Shown here: positions 1 through 9,510 of the stretch, one piece after another
How positions within the stretch are numbered: the first letter of the stretch is position 1
How the letters are laid out: each line of letters opens with the position of its first letter
Source of the DNA: Flavobacterium sp. YO12
GTDB taxonomy: Bacteria > Bacteroidota > Bacteroidia > Flavobacteriales > Flavobacteriaceae
Direction: 5' to 3'
Assembly: GCF_004119495.1 (NCBI RefSeq)
Contig: NZ_NRQU01000001.1
Coordinates: 62,001 to 126,000 of the forward strand
Length of the DNA stretch: 64,000 bases
Notes under the pieces: generated by a model
Databases searched by the model: none
What the model was told of the DNA's origin: nothing
What the model saw: only the letters and a program-made list of their open reading frames with translations
Translations under genes and position numbers: made by a program

Positions 1-74
1 AGCGCACATATTGCCATAAATTCTTAAATTTAGTGGGCATATGCACTGTCATGGGGCGCTTAGAAAATGGCATC

Positions 75-749
75 ATGAAAATTTTAATCATAGAAGACGA
101 ACAGGATATCGCTCAAAGCATACAGAGCTATTTCAAGGACAATGGCGTAAAATGCGAAACGGCGCACAATTATGCGCAGGCCGTCCATAAGATCGACAAT
201 TACGATTACGACTGCATACTGCTTGACCTGGGCCTTCCCGACGGGGACGGTTTTGACATCCTCAGGGAGCTGCGAAGCAAGGACAAGACCGACGGGGTGA
301 TAATCATATCGGCAAAAGAGACCCTGGAGACAAGGCTGGAAAGCTTCAGCCTGGGCGCCGACGACTACCTTACCAAACCCTTCCATCTTGCCGAACTGCT
401 GGTAAGGATGCAGGCGCTGGTGCGGCGCAGGAACTTCAGGGGAAGCAACAGCGTGGTGTTCCAGGAGATCAGGATCGAAGTGTTCACCAAAACAGTGCTG
501 GTCAATGACCGAAAACTCGAACTGACCAGAAAGGAGCTCAACCTTCTGCTGTTCCTGATCGGCAACAATGACAAGGTACTGTCAAAGGCCGCCATCGCCG
601 AACATCTTTCCGGCGATATGGCCGATATGCTAGACAGCCATGATTTCATATACGCACACATCAAAAACCTCAAAAAGAAACTCGCCAAAGCAGGTTCGGG
701 AGACTATATTAAAACCGTTTACGGCGAAGGATACAAATGGGAAAAATGA
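75..749 (+). CDS. OmpR-family DNA-binding response regulator
   Basis: Cytoplasmic two-component response regulator of 224 residues. The receiver domain fills about residues 1-115, with the acidic pair E7/D8, phospho-acceptor D51 in LLDLGLPDGDG and the conserved lysine in DYLTKPF. A winged-helix DNA-binding domain follows (about 130-224, ending in KTVYGEGYKW). I chose the ATG at 75 because MKILIIEDE is the normal start of the receiver fold; an upstream ATG at 33 would add 14 residues that fit nothing. The histidine kinase gene overlaps its stop by four bases if the kinase starts at 746, so the two are co-translated and almost certainly form a pair. The target genes cannot be read from the sequence. 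Confidence 0.93.
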   Translation: MKILIIEDEQDIAQSIQSYFKDNGVKCETAHNYAQAVHKIDNYDYDCILLDLGLPDGDGFDILRELRSKDKTDGVIIISAKETLETRLESFSLGADDYLTKPFHLAELLVRMQALVRRRNFRGSNSVVFQEIRIEVFTKTVLVNDRKLELTRKELNLLLFLIGNNDKVLSKAAIAEHLSGDMADMLDSHDFIYAHIKNLKKKLAKAGSGDYIKTVYGEGYKWEK

Positions 750-2011
750 ATCGTAAAAAACTATTGGGCAAAACCACGAGGGATTTTCTCGTGCTTGCCG
801 CCGTGATCCTTTTAATCTGTGCTCCGATATTCTACTTTGTGAGCCAGTGGCTTTTCATCTACGAAACCGAAGAGGTGCTCGTGCAGCATAAAAATGCATT
901 CATTAACCAGTCCAGCCGCAATTTCACTCCCGAAGACATCAAGACCTGGAACAGGTACAACCTGCATTTCACCATTATGCCCGATATGGGCGTAAAAAAA
1001 GATTCCATAGTCGGCACCATGATCGAAGACTCCACAGCTGAGGAAAAAGAGCCTTTCCGCATCATTTACGCCCCAGTGGAAATTGCCGGCAGAAAATACA
1101 CCTACACCGAAAAGATCCACCTGCTGGAAATGGAAAGGATGGTGTTCACCATAGCTGGCATGTTCACCTTTATCCTTCTGGTGCTTTTTGTCGGCATTGT
1201 ATGGCTCTCCAAGAAAACGGCATCCAAACGATGGAAGCCCTTCTATGACACTCTGGACCAGATCCATGAGTTTGAGATCGACAAGAACAAGCCCCCCCAT
1301 TTCCTGGAGACCGACATCGACGAATTTGAACGCCTGAACAGAAGCCTTGAGGCGCTGATCGAAAAAAATACGGCCATCTACAAAAGCCAGCGCGAGTTTG
1401 TGGAAAATGCGGCCCATGAGCTCCAGACGCCCCTCGCGCTGTTCCAGAACAAGATCGACACCCTTTTCCAGATGCGGCTCGACAAGGACCAGACTCGGGT
1501 GCTGGGCGCCTTGAGCAGGGATGTGGCAAAACTCAACAGGCTCAACAAAAATCTGCTGCTGCTCTCCAAAATAGAGCATGAGATCTATCTGGAAAAAACC
1601 TGCATCTCGGTCAATGAGCATATAGAAAAACATCTGGACTTCTTTACCGAGCAGGCCGGCCAGAAATGGGTCGCCATTAATGTGCAGCTGTCCGAAAAGC
1701 TTGAAATAGAAGCCAACCCTGTCCTTGCCGAAATCCTTATCAACAACCTGGTGCTTAACGCCATCCGCCATAACCGCACCGAGGGAAATATCATAATCAG
1801 GACCCTGGATCGCGAGCTGATGATCCTCAACACCGGTACGGCCGAACCGCTTCCCATCGAGAAGCTCTTCGGACGTTTCTTCAGCGGCGGCACCTCGGCA
1901 AACGGCAGCGGGCTGGGTCTGGCCATCATCAGAAAGATAACCGAGATAAGCGGCTGGAAGATCTCCTACTCCTATCATAACGATTTCCACTGCTTCAGCG
2001 TAAAGTTCTAG
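746..2011 (+). CDS. Sensor histidine kinase
   Basis: Membrane sensor kinase of 421 residues and likely partner of the preceding response regulator. A membrane segment at about residues 14-34 and another at about 135-154 enclose an extracytoplasmic sensor loop of roughly 100 residues. The dimerisation domain has the phospho-acceptor histidine H224 in NAAHELQTPL. The ATPase domain shows an N box (NNLVLNAIRHN) and a G box (GSGLGLAI). An ATG at 737 is also in frame; 746 gives a classic ATGA overlap with the regulator stop. The C terminus is short after the G box, as in compact Bacteroidota kinases. The signal sensed is not evident. Confidence 0.92.
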   Translation: MNRKKLLGKTTRDFLVLAAVILLICAPIFYFVSQWLFIYETEEVLVQHKNAFINQSSRNFTPEDIKTWNRYNLHFTIMPDMGVKKDSIVGTMIEDSTAEEKEPFRIIYAPVEIAGRKYTYTEKIHLLEMERMVFTIAGMFTFILLVLFVGIVWLSKKTASKRWKPFYDTLDQIHEFEIDKNKPPHFLETDIDEFERLNRSLEALIEKNTAIYKSQREFVENAAHELQTPLALFQNKIDTLFQMRLDKDQTRVLGALSRDVAKLNRLNKNLLLLSKIEHEIYLEKTCISVNEHIEKHLDFFTEQAGQKWVAINVQLSEKLEIEANPVLAEILINNLVLNAIRHNRTEGNIIIRTLDRELMILNTGTAEPLPIEKLFGRFFSGGTSANGSGLGLAIIRKITEISGWKISYSYHNDFHCFSVKF

Positions 2012-2132
2012 GCCGGGCATCCTGCCGCTCTGCTTTTTTTATGCACAATGGGTTAATATTTCTTAATAAAAACCAAAAATTCAGAATGACTACAACATTG
2101 CAATGTAAACTTTGCTGAGTTATTATTGAGTT

Positions 2133-4091
2133 ATGGGTAAATTGTCTATCAGAACCGGCAGATACGCACTGCTGGTTCATTTTATTGCATGGTTTCTGCT
2201 GTTTTCGCAGCTGCTGCGCATCATCCTTTTTATCTGGCAGCATGGCCAGGTCTCGCAAAGCATTTTTGATGTCATCCGCACGCTCCTTACAGGGCTTTTT
2301 TTTGATATCGGAACCATCGCACTGATTTCTTATCCTGCCGTTCTCTACTATACCGTATTTGCGGGACGATGGACCGGCTCGCTGGCCGACAGGATCGTAA
2401 TCTGGTTCTTTACGGCGCTGAATGTTTTCATACTGGTTTTCACCTTTCTGGCCGAAATCACCTTCTGGGAGGAATTCAGGACCCGCTTCAATTTCATTGC
2501 GGTGGACTACCTGATCTACACCTACGAGGTCATTGCCAATATACAGGAGTCCTATCCTCTGCCGCTTCTCGTGTCAGCTGTCGTGATAGTTACCGCACTT
2601 GTGCTTTTCGCCTTTTACAGATCAAGAGCCTTTGCCGCCGCATTCGCCCACAACACGGACATAGTGAAGAGGGTTTCCATATTGCTGCTCTTCACGGCGG
2701 CGGCATCCTTTTATATCACTTTTATCTCCAGCAGCCAGGCCGAATGGTCGCCCAACCGCTACAATTCCGAAATTTCCAAATCGGGCATCTATTCCTTTTT
2801 TGCCGCTTTCCGCAATAACCAGATGAAGTACGAGCAGTTTTACACCTCCATCGGCAATGACCGCGCGTTCAGCATCGTCAAATCAAAACTGGCCGACAGC
2901 ACGGTATCCTTTGCCACCACAGGCTACTCGATCCACCGCAGCATAAAGGACGCCCAGTCGCCGCTGCAGCGCAGCAACGTGGTCTTTATCCTCATGGAAA
3001 GCTTCAGTGCGGATTTTATGGCCGAATTCGGAAACAGGCAGAACCTGACCCCTTTCCTGGACAGCCTTGCCCAGAAGAGCGTCTTTTTCACCGGCATGTA
3101 CGCCACCGGAACCAGAACCGTGCGCGGCATGGAGGCGCTGACACTGTGCATACCTCCAACCCCGGGACAGTCGATTGTCAAAAGGCCGGAAAACCAGGAC
3201 CTCTACACCATCAGCAATGTCTTCAGGTCCAAAAACTATGACTGCAGCTTTTTTTACGGCGGCGACGGCTATTTCGACAACATGAACTCCTATTTCGGAG
3301 GCAACGGCTTCAGCATTTATGACCGCGGGCGCGGAAGCGTGCTCAGCGACCGCATCAGCACAGTGAGGCATAATATCGCAGACAGCGAGGTCACCTTTGA
3401 AAATGCATGGGGAATCTGCGATGAGGACATTTTCAATAAAATGATCAGCACTGCCGACCAGAAGCATAAGGAAGGAAAGCCGTTCCTGAATTTCGTGATG
3501 ACCACCTCCAACCACAGGCCGTACACCTATCCTTCGGGCCGGATAGACATCCCGTCCGGAACGGGACGCGAAGGAGCCGTCAAATATGCCGACTATGCCC
3601 TGAAAAGGCTCTTTGCCGAAGCGTCCAAAAAGCCCTGGTACAAGAATACCGTCTTCATTGTCGTTGCCGACCACTGCGCCAGCAGCGCAGGAAAGGATGA
3701 GATCGACATTGCCAACTACCATATCCCCGCCTTTATCGTGAATATGCCCGAAACGGCCAGCCGCAAGGTGGATAAGCAGTGCTCGCAGATCGATCTCTGG
3801 CCTACCGTATTTTCGATGCTCAAATGGCACTACGAATCCGATTTCTTCGGTAGGGACATCCTTGATCCCGATTTCGAGCAGCGGGCATTTCTGGGGACAT
3901 ACCGCAAGCTCGCGCTCATGAAAGGCAGCCGGGTCATGATACTCTCCGACCAGAAGAAGCAGGCCTTCTACAGCTGGAAAAAATCAGACAACAGCCTCAC
4001 GACCCTGCCGATAGACAGACCGTTTCTTGAAGAGACCATCGCATGGTACCAGACCGCTGATTACCTTTTTACAAACAAACTTTTAAAATAA
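2133..4091 (+). CDS. LtaS-like sulfatase-fold membrane phosphotransferase
   Basis: Membrane enzyme of 652 residues related to lipoteichoic acid synthase and MdoB-type phosphoglycerol transferases. About five hydrophobic segments occupy the first 200 residues, followed by a large extracytoplasmic alkaline-phosphatase-fold domain. Family landmarks are VVFILMESFSADF (metal-binding Glu), the candidate nucleophile threonine in GTRTVRGMEA, SNHRPYTYP and the metal-binding VVADHCASS near the C terminus. Such enzymes move phosphoglycerol or phosphoethanolamine groups onto envelope glycans or lipids; the exact substrate here is unknown. The lipid kinase gene starts three bases after its stop, which suggests a shared envelope-lipid pathway, since LtaS-type reactions release diacylglycerol. 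Confidence 0.85.
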   Translation: MGKLSIRTGRYALLVHFIAWFLLFSQLLRIILFIWQHGQVSQSIFDVIRTLLTGLFFDIGTIALISYPAVLYYTVFAGRWTGSLADRIVIWFFTALNVFILVFTFLAEITFWEEFRTRFNFIAVDYLIYTYEVIANIQESYPLPLLVSAVVIVTALVLFAFYRSRAFAAAFAHNTDIVKRVSILLLFTAAASFYITFISSSQAEWSPNRYNSEISKSGIYSFFAAFRNNQMKYEQFYTSIGNDRAFSIVKSKLADSTVSFATTGYSIHRSIKDAQSPLQRSNVVFILMESFSADFMAEFGNRQNLTPFLDSLAQKSVFFTGMYATGTRTVRGMEALTLCIPPTPGQSIVKRPENQDLYTISNVFRSKNYDCSFFYGGDGYFDNMNSYFGGNGFSIYDRGRGSVLSDRISTVRHNIADSEVTFENAWGICDEDIFNKMISTADQKHKEGKPFLNFVMTTSNHRPYTYPSGRIDIPSGTGREGAVKYADYALKRLFAEASKKPWYKNTVFIVVADHCASSAGKDEIDIANYHIPAFIVNMPETASRKVDKQCSQIDLWPTVFSMLKWHYESDFFGRDILDPDFEQRAFLGTYRKLALMKGSRVMILSDQKKQAFYSWKKSDNSLTTLPIDRPFLEETIAWYQTADYLFTNKLLK

Positions 4092-4094
4092 GCA

Positions 4095-4973
4095 ATGACC
4101 TACATACATTTCATCATAAACCCAGTCTCCGGCGGAGGGCGCCACAGCCTGCCGGATTTTTACATCAGGCAGTTCTTTCCCGCTGACCGGTATAAGATCA
4201 GCACTGATTACACCATGAGCAGAAAGCACGCCCTGATCCTCACCGAAAAAGCGCTCGAGCAGAATCCCGACATCATCGTGGCCTGCGGAGGCGACGGAAC
4301 CATCAATGAGGTGGCTTCACGCCTGATAGGGACCGATGTGAAGCTGGGGATCATCCCTGTGGGGTCGGGAAACGGACTGGCATCGCATCTGAACATTCCG
4401 CGCGATATCGGAAAATCTCTTGAAATTATCAGGGAAGGAAGAAAATTGCGGATCGATGCCGGAAGAATCAACCAGCATTACTTTTTCAGCAACACCGGCA
4501 TCGGAATTGACGCGATGATTGTAAAAAAGTATGAGAATTCGGGAAAAAGGATGCTTTTTGCCTATATCAAGGCTGCAGTTGCTGCTGCCTTTGAGTATAA
4601 TGCGCAGCCCGCCATAATATATTTCGACGACAGGGTCATACCAATAAAGCCCTTTATGGTCTTTGTTTCCAATTCAAATGAAATGGGCTACAGCATGAGC
4701 CTTACCCCAGGCGCACTGCTGACGGATGGAAAACTGGATCTGGTTCTCATTCCCGAGCTTTCCTTTTTCGAAAAAATAGCCCTCGGATACCATATCCTGA
4801 ACCGCTCGGTAAGCAGATTCAAGAAGGCCCAGCACCATCTGGTAAACAGCCTGCAGATTCAAATGCCGATGAAGATCTTCACCGATGCGCAGATCGACGG
4901 GGAGCATTATAAATTAAGGACCAACAGCTGCACAATTTCGGCAGAGCCGGCCGCACTCAGCGTGCTGGTCTGA
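4095..4973 (+). CDS. Diacylglycerol/lipid kinase family protein (YegS/BmrU-like)
   Basis: Soluble lipid kinase of 292 residues with the DAGK catalytic fold. The start INPVSGGG and the nucleotide-binding motif ACGGDGTINEV (about residues 62-72), followed by IPVGSGNGLASHL, define the family, and the C-terminal part has the beta-sandwich pattern expected, including GIGIDAMIV. It would phosphorylate diacylglycerol or a related lipid or sphingoid base with ATP. It follows the LtaS-like gene with a three-base gap, so translation is probably coupled; recycling of diacylglycerol made by its neighbour is a reasonable inference. Confidence 0.9.
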   Translation: MTYIHFIINPVSGGGRHSLPDFYIRQFFPADRYKISTDYTMSRKHALILTEKALEQNPDIIVACGGDGTINEVASRLIGTDVKLGIIPVGSGNGLASHLNIPRDIGKSLEIIREGRKLRIDAGRINQHYFFSNTGIGIDAMIVKKYENSGKRMLFAYIKAAVAAAFEYNAQPAIIYFDDRVIPIKPFMVFVSNSNEMGYSMSLTPGALLTDGKLDLVLIPELSFFEKIALGYHILNRSVSRFKKAQHHLVNSLQIQMPMKIFTDAQIDGEHYKLRTNSCTISAEPAALSVLV

Positions 4974-4987
4974 AAGCTTAATTAGGC

Positions 4988-5029
4988 TTTTCCGGAACTG
5001 TCTTCCCTTCGGGGAAGGCTCTCCGGAAA
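4988..5029. terminator. Strong hairpin between convergent genes
   Basis: An outer stem (TTTCCGGA with TCCGGAAA) encloses a second stem CTTCCC-TTCG-GGGAAG with a stable UUCG-type tetraloop. It lies between the rightward lipid kinase and the leftward small gene at 5060. No T run follows on either strand, so it is an RNA-stabilising or weak terminator hairpin rather than a textbook intrinsic terminator. Confidence 0.45.
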
Positions 5030-5059
5030 TACGCGCTGCCGCCCTTGATCTTATCAGTT

Positions 5060-5284
5060 CTATTTGGCAAGCATTGAGCGGTCCGTCTCAAAATCCAGAA
5101 GGATCATTTTCTGGTCGTCCAGAAAAATCAGCACATCCAGAACGGCTGCCTGGTTATGCTTCTCCTCTTGTATCGGATCTGTCGGAAAAATTAAGCCCGA
5201 AAGCTCCTCCAGAGCAAAATCACGATCAGGATTGTCCCTTAGAATGGTAAGGATTACATTGGAAATATTGGCATACTTTTTCAT
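5060..5284 (-). CDS. Small hypothetical protein, 74 aa
   Basis: A 74-residue acidic cytoplasmic protein with no signal peptide and no membrane segment. The pattern of alternating helices and a stretch ending in FLDDQKMILLDFE looks protein-like, and it is more plausible than the Ser/Arg-rich reading on the opposite strand. I do not recognise a domain; a winged-helix-like arrangement is conceivable but unsupported. It is transcribed leftward and lies downstream of the small membrane protein at 5406-5675, with a terminator-like hairpin between them. Confidence 0.6.
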   Translation of the reverse strand: MKKYANISNVILTILRDNPDRDFALEELSGLIFPTDPIQEEKHNQAAVLDVLIFLDDQKMILLDFETDRSMLAK

Positions 5285-5334
5285 ATTCTGCTAATCATTT
5301 GGTTTAAATGCCCGGTTTATTTTTTTTATGGAAT

Positions 5335-5367
5335 AAACCGCAGAACCTTCGAAAAAGCCTGCGGTTT
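5335..5367 (-). terminator. Intrinsic terminator, leftward
   Basis: A perfect 9-bp stem (AAACCGCAG with CTGCGGTTT) surrounds a 15-base loop. Read leftward it runs into a T-rich stretch, so it probably ends transcription of the small gene at 5406-5675. Confidence 0.6.
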
Positions 5368-5405
5368 TGAATTAACAATCGCCTTTTATATTTTTCTTAT
5401 ATATT

Positions 5406-5675
5406 TCATTTCGGGGATTCAGGAAGGCGTCCGGCGCCTTCATTGGTCAATTTCCCATTGGCCTGCTCATGCGGCCTGTCCTGCACGTGGTACAGGATGA
5501 AATGTCTTGCCCTGGCAAAAATTCCAAGAACAATCACAATTCCCAGAATTGCCAGTATGATCGTTTTTCCGATATTGACAGCCGAATACCTGTTCTTCTT
5601 TCTAACCGGCCTGCCCTTCTGTCCCCTCGATGTCTTCTGTATGTTGGGATAGTATTTCTTCTTTCGTTTTTTCAT
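5406..5675 (-). CDS. Small single-pass membrane protein, 89 aa
   Basis: An 89-residue protein whose first 35 residues are very basic (MKKRKKKYYPNIQ and further Lys/Arg), followed by one hydrophobic helix at about 41-59 and a short polar tail. The basic side should stay in the cytoplasm. I chose the ATG at 5675; the frame stays open upstream to 5789, but those residues look non-coding. No known domain is recognised. The hairpin on its 3' side suggests a single-gene transcript. Confidence 0.6.
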   Translation of the reverse strand: MKKRKKKYYPNIQKTSRGQKGRPVRKKNRYSAVNIGKTIILAILGIVIVLGIFARARHFILYHVQDRPHEQANGKLTNEGAGRLPESPK

Positions 5676-5941
5676 TTCGCATAAAATTCGATTCAATGCG
5701 CTATACCTGCAGATACGGCATTGCATTACCATGAACTGCCGGTAAAACTGCACGTTTGATATTTCTGCCTGTGCGGTTGCGGCAGGCATTTCTGATGGAT
5801 ATTACGATTGGATAAGGGCACAAAGAATCCCTGCCGTCTGAGCCAGATGATTATCCGGAAGCGGATATCATCTGGCCGGCAGCTAAGCAGCAGCATTAAA
5901 TCTTTTGGATTTAAGCCTTTAGAATCTTTGAATTATCCAAT

Positions 5942-8005
5942 TTAGAATTTCATTTTCTGGATGCGCACCGCATTCAGAATCGCAATCAGCGATACGCCGA
6001 CATCGGCAAATACGGCTTCCCACATCGTGGCCAGCCCGCCTGCTCCAAGAACGAGCACTACGCCCTTGACTACGAAAGCCAGGGTGATGTTCTGCCATAC
6101 GATTTTCTTGGTCTGCCTGCCGATATTGATGGCCATGGGTATTTTTGAAGGCTTGTCGTCCTGTATCACGACATCGGCCGTTTCTATGGTCGCATCGCTT
6201 CCCAGCCCGCCCATTGCAATGCCCGCATCGCTGAGCGCAACCACAGGCGCATCGTTCACTCCGTCACCGACAAAGGCAACCGTTCCAGACTGCGCCTTGA
6301 TCTCCTTCACTTTGTTTACCTTGTCTTCCGGCAGCAGGTCGCCGTAGGCATTGTCAATCCCCAGCTTGTCGGCTACAAACTTCACTACGCTTCCCTTGTC
6401 GCCGCTGAGCATTGTCGCTTTGATATTCATCTTGTGCAGCAGGTCTATGGTCAGCTGCGAGTCTTCCTTGATGCTGTCCGCTATCGTGATATACCCGACA
6501 TATTTTTTGTCATAGCTAACCGCAATTGTCGTGTATACTATCGAAGCCGGATCGACATCATAAGAAATGCCGAACTTGTCCATAAGCTTGAAGTTCCCCG
6601 CAAGCAGCTCCTTTCCGCCGATTAATGCCTTCAGTCCGTGGCCCGCAATTTCCTCGGTGCTTTCCAGTTTTATCGAGCTGTCCACCTCACCCACGTATTC
6701 ATGGATTGCCGTGGCAACAGGATGCGAGCTCTGGCTCTCCACCGCATTGACCATTTTCAGGATCTCATCCTTGTCAAACTCCGGCTTGAAGACAGTCTCC
6801 TGCACTTTGAAAACCCCTTCTGTCATCGTTCCGGTCTTGTCCATCACCACGTTCTGGATCGAGGCCATCACGTCAAGGAAATTGCTCCCTTTGAACAGTA
6901 TCCCGTTGCGGCTGGCCGCACCGATTCCGCCGAAATAGCCCAGCGGTATGGAAATGACAAGAGCGCACGGACAGGAAATAACCAGAAAGACAAGAGCCCT
7001 GTAAAGCCAGCTGCTGAAATCATAATTGTCCACAAAGAAATAAGGCAGAAGGCAGATTCCGATAGCCAGAAAAACCACAATGGGCGTATAGATCTTGGCA
7101 AACCTGCGTATGAACAGTTCTGTCGGAGCCTTCTGCGAGGTCGCATTCTGTACAAGTTCCAGTATTCTGCTGAGCTTGCTGTCGGTAAAGGCCGCGGTGA
7201 CTTTCACCTGTGCCGCCACGTTGAGATTGATCATTCCCGCCAGGACCGCCTCGCCTTTGGATTTGGTGTCCGGTTTGCTTTCCCCTGTAAGGGCCGCCGT
7301 ATTGAATGAAGCGCTGTCGGTTAGAAGCTCCCCGTCAAGCCCAAGCTTTTCTCCTGGTTTCAGCTGGATGATATCCCCAATCTGGGCCTGTTCGGCTTTG
7401 ATTGTTTTGGTCTTTCCGTCTGCGACGATGGTCACTTCATCGGGCCTCTGGTCCAGAAGGCTTTTGATGTTGCGCTGTGCCCTTGATACGGCAAGGGTCT
7501 GGAAAACTTCCCCTACGGCGTAAAAAAGCATTACCGCAACCCCTTCAGGATATTCCTTAATGATGAAGGCGCCGACTGTGGCTATGCTCATCAGAAGGAA
7601 CTCGGAAAATATCTCCCCTTTGGTGATGCTTTTGAAGGCATCCCTGATAACCGGAAATCCGACGATCAGATAGGCCACCAGGTACCACACGAACCGCAGG
7701 GTGCCCGAAAACCACGGCAGCTTGATCCAGTTGTCAAAAGAAATGGCAAGAAGCAGCAGCACCAATGAAATTATCGAAGGAAGGAACATCTTAAACGCTC
7801 CGCCTTCGGCAGTGCTGTGGTTATGGCCGTCATCATCGGTGTGGGCATGGCTGTGCCCGTCGACGCTGCTGTGCGCATGGTTGTGGCCGTCATCGGGAGT
7901 GTGCCCCTTCAGAAGTTCCTTTGCGCCGGCCTGCACATACACCTTCTCGGTCTGCGTGCAGCAGATCTGTTTCCCGTTCTTATCGTATTTATGTTTGTGT
8001 TCCAT
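5942..8005 (-). CDS. cadA: Heavy-metal-translocating P-type ATPase (Zn/Cd type)
   Basis: Inner-membrane P1B-type ATPase of 687 residues that exports divalent soft metals such as Zn2+, Cd2+ or Pb2+ using ATP. The N terminus lacks a classic HMA domain; it has CC at about residues 15-16 and a histidine-rich stretch (repeated GHxHAH and DDGHNH units, about 35-64) suited to metal binding. The transmembrane CPC motif is in ISCPCALVIS, the phosphorylation site is DKTGTMTEG, and GDGVNDAPV marks the hinge. CPC in this context usually means Zn/Cd, but Co cannot be excluded. It is the last gene of a leftward metal-homeostasis block with MgtC-like, bestrophin-like, Fur-family and RND genes. Confidence 0.9.
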   Translation of the reverse strand: MEHKHKYDKNGKQICCTQTEKVYVQAGAKELLKGHTPDDGHNHAHSSVDGHSHAHTDDDGHNHSTAEGGAFKMFLPSIISLVLLLLAISFDNWIKLPWFSGTLRFVWYLVAYLIVGFPVIRDAFKSITKGEIFSEFLLMSIATVGAFIIKEYPEGVAVMLFYAVGEVFQTLAVSRAQRNIKSLLDQRPDEVTIVADGKTKTIKAEQAQIGDIIQLKPGEKLGLDGELLTDSASFNTAALTGESKPDTKSKGEAVLAGMINLNVAAQVKVTAAFTDSKLSRILELVQNATSQKAPTELFIRRFAKIYTPIVVFLAIGICLLPYFFVDNYDFSSWLYRALVFLVISCPCALVISIPLGYFGGIGAASRNGILFKGSNFLDVMASIQNVVMDKTGTMTEGVFKVQETVFKPEFDKDEILKMVNAVESQSSHPVATAIHEYVGEVDSSIKLESTEEIAGHGLKALIGGKELLAGNFKLMDKFGISYDVDPASIVYTTIAVSYDKKYVGYITIADSIKEDSQLTIDLLHKMNIKATMLSGDKGSVVKFVADKLGIDNAYGDLLPEDKVNKVKEIKAQSGTVAFVGDGVNDAPVVALSDAGIAMGGLGSDATIETADVVIQDDKPSKIPMAINIGRQTKKIVWQNITLAFVVKGVVLVLGAGGLATMWEAVFADVGVSLIAILNAVRIQKMKF

Positions 8006-8086
8006 GATATATAGTTTATAAGGTTAAAAAATTCGGCACCATTCTTCCTGAAGTGTCCCGGTGCCGATAAAAGGCAGTCCATTGGT

Positions 8087-8542
8087 TTAGTTAGTCCTTT
8101 TTTTACTCTTGATTAATCTATCGACCAGTCTTCTGTACCATGAAAAATGGTTCACGCTGAAAATCAGCAGTATGATGAGTGTCGCCGAAACGGCAATTAC
8201 AAGCATATCCAGTGCTATGGCCATTCCAACCGCTGATGTGGTCCAAAGGCCCGCGGCGGTTGTAATGCCTTTGGGCAGGTTCCGCTGGTCCCTGAAAATT
8301 ATTCCCGCCCCTATGAATCCCAGCCCGGTCGCAATGGCGGCAAGCATTCGGGCAACAGCCGATACATCTTCCGTAAGATGGGCCGCAATGGAAACAAACA
8401 GGCAGGAGGCCGCGCAGATGCATGCAAAAGTCCTCACGCCCGTATTCTGCTGTTCCCTTTCCCTTTCAAGCCCGATCAGGCCGCCCAGGGCAGCAGCCAG
8501 CAGCAGCTTGGCTGACATATAAAGTTCAACCCCGATATCCAT
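8087..8542 (-). CDS. MgtC/SapB family membrane protein
   Basis: Integral membrane protein of 151 residues with about four hydrophobic segments. Family motifs are GGLIGLERE near the N terminus, the conserved VRTF, and GLGFIGAGIIF followed by GLTTAA-like GITTAAGLWTTSAVGMA. MgtC proteins affect magnesium homeostasis and membrane ATPase activity in other bacteria; the short SapB-like form here lacks the C-terminal cytoplasmic domain. It sits 81 bases upstream of the CadA-like ATPase and just downstream of the bestrophin-like gene, all leftward, so co-transcription is likely. Confidence 0.88.
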   Translation of the reverse strand: MDIGVELYMSAKLLLAAALGGLIGLEREREQQNTGVRTFACICAASCLFVSIAAHLTEDVSAVARMLAAIATGLGFIGAGIIFRDQRNLPKGITTAAGLWTTSAVGMAIALDMLVIAVSATLIILLIFSVNHFSWYRRLVDRLIKSKKRTN

Positions 8543-8574
8543 TGGATTCCGATTTTTGGAAGAAAGCCCAATTG

Positions 8575-9456
8575 CTACATTTCATAATAAAGGCTGTTCT
8601 TAGGTTTTACGGGAACATCCTTCGCGCCGGTCATCTCAAGGAGATTGATTTCAATGGTCTGCGCCAGCGAAGTCATCGGCGTATCCACAGGCGTGTTCTC
8701 AAAAGGATCCTGCATGATTATGGCAGTTGATTCAATCGCAATGAACAGCAGCGGAATCAGGATGGTAAGCAGCAGTTCAACCGCCAGCTGGGAATCCTCA
8801 AGCCCGAAGGGCAGTATGGCCGCAAAAACATAGATCAGCGTGTGCACCAGAAGGCTGTATGACTTTGGAAAGACCGTATTTTTGATCCGTTCGCACTTTC
8901 CCATGTGATCGCAGAGGCGAGATATGGTTTCATTGAGCTGCACGGTCTTGAAATCCGTTATGATCCCTTTCTGCTCCATTTCGGCAACGCTCTGCGAATG
9001 CCTGCCCAGCAGCGCATTGGGAATGTTCGTCCCGGTTATGTTATGGAACTTCAGATAGTCTTCCACCTTTGGGCTGAAGGGCTGGCGGCGCAGCGCTTCG
9101 CCAAGGGCATACACCCAGATGATCTGCCTTTCGGCAAACTGGTCTGCAATCTGGCTGTTTTCTTTGGATGCGAACTGCATTACCTGTCTGACAAGGGTGC
9201 GCGAATCGTTTACAATCGCACCCCAAACCATTCTGGCTTCCCACCATCTCTCATAGGACTGTGCCGTCCTGAAGGCCAGCAGCAGCGAGACTGCCGTTCC
9301 GACAAGGGCCGGAATGCTGAGCGGAAGGGATACTTTCCTGAAAACGGGAAGCATATCCAGCATGCCGATTGCAGCGGCAAAAATGACAATGAGAATAATC
9401 TGGGATCTTATTTCCCTCACAAAGTACAGCACTGATATTCTGCGGTTTAACAGCAT
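8575..9456 (-). CDS. Bestrophin-family (UPF0187) anion channel
   Basis: Membrane protein of 293 residues matching bacterial bestrophin homologues, which form pentameric ion channels. Recognisable features are the N-terminal LLNRRISVLYF, the segment AFRTAQSYERWWEAR, the pore-helix regions and the ending IMQDPFENTPVDTPM, which is highly typical of the family. It lies 32 bases upstream of the MgtC-like gene and downstream of the Fur-family gene on the same strand. The ion carried here is unknown. Confidence 0.88.
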   Translation of the reverse strand: MLLNRRISVLYFVREIRSQIILIVIFAAAIGMLDMLPVFRKVSLPLSIPALVGTAVSLLLAFRTAQSYERWWEARMVWGAIVNDSRTLVRQVMQFASKENSQIADQFAERQIIWVYALGEALRRQPFSPKVEDYLKFHNITGTNIPNALLGRHSQSVAEMEQKGIITDFKTVQLNETISRLCDHMGKCERIKNTVFPKSYSLLVHTLIYVFAAILPFGLEDSQLAVELLLTILIPLLFIAIESTAIIMQDPFENTPVDTPMTSLAQTIEINLLEMTGAKDVPVKPKNSLYYEM

Positions 9457-9510
9457 AGCTTAAAATTAAAATTTTACAATTATCCTTTGTTCACAATTAT
9501 CTGATTTGAA

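Noticed and set aside
812..2020. Long leftward open frame (402 codons) opposite the histidine kinase
   Set aside because: The plus-strand frame has all kinase motifs; the antisense frame has no domain and arises from GC-rich third positions.
2012..2040. Possible terminator after the histidine kinase
   Set aside because: The stem is short and bulged and the T run is separated from it; not strong enough to list.
2883..3830. Leftward open frame of 315 codons opposite the LtaS-like gene
   Set aside because: Gly/Ala/Val-rich translation without motifs, fully inside a well-supported gene.
6638..7309. Rightward open frame of 223 codons opposite the CadA-like ATPase
   Set aside because: Antisense to a clear ATPase; no domain or signal.
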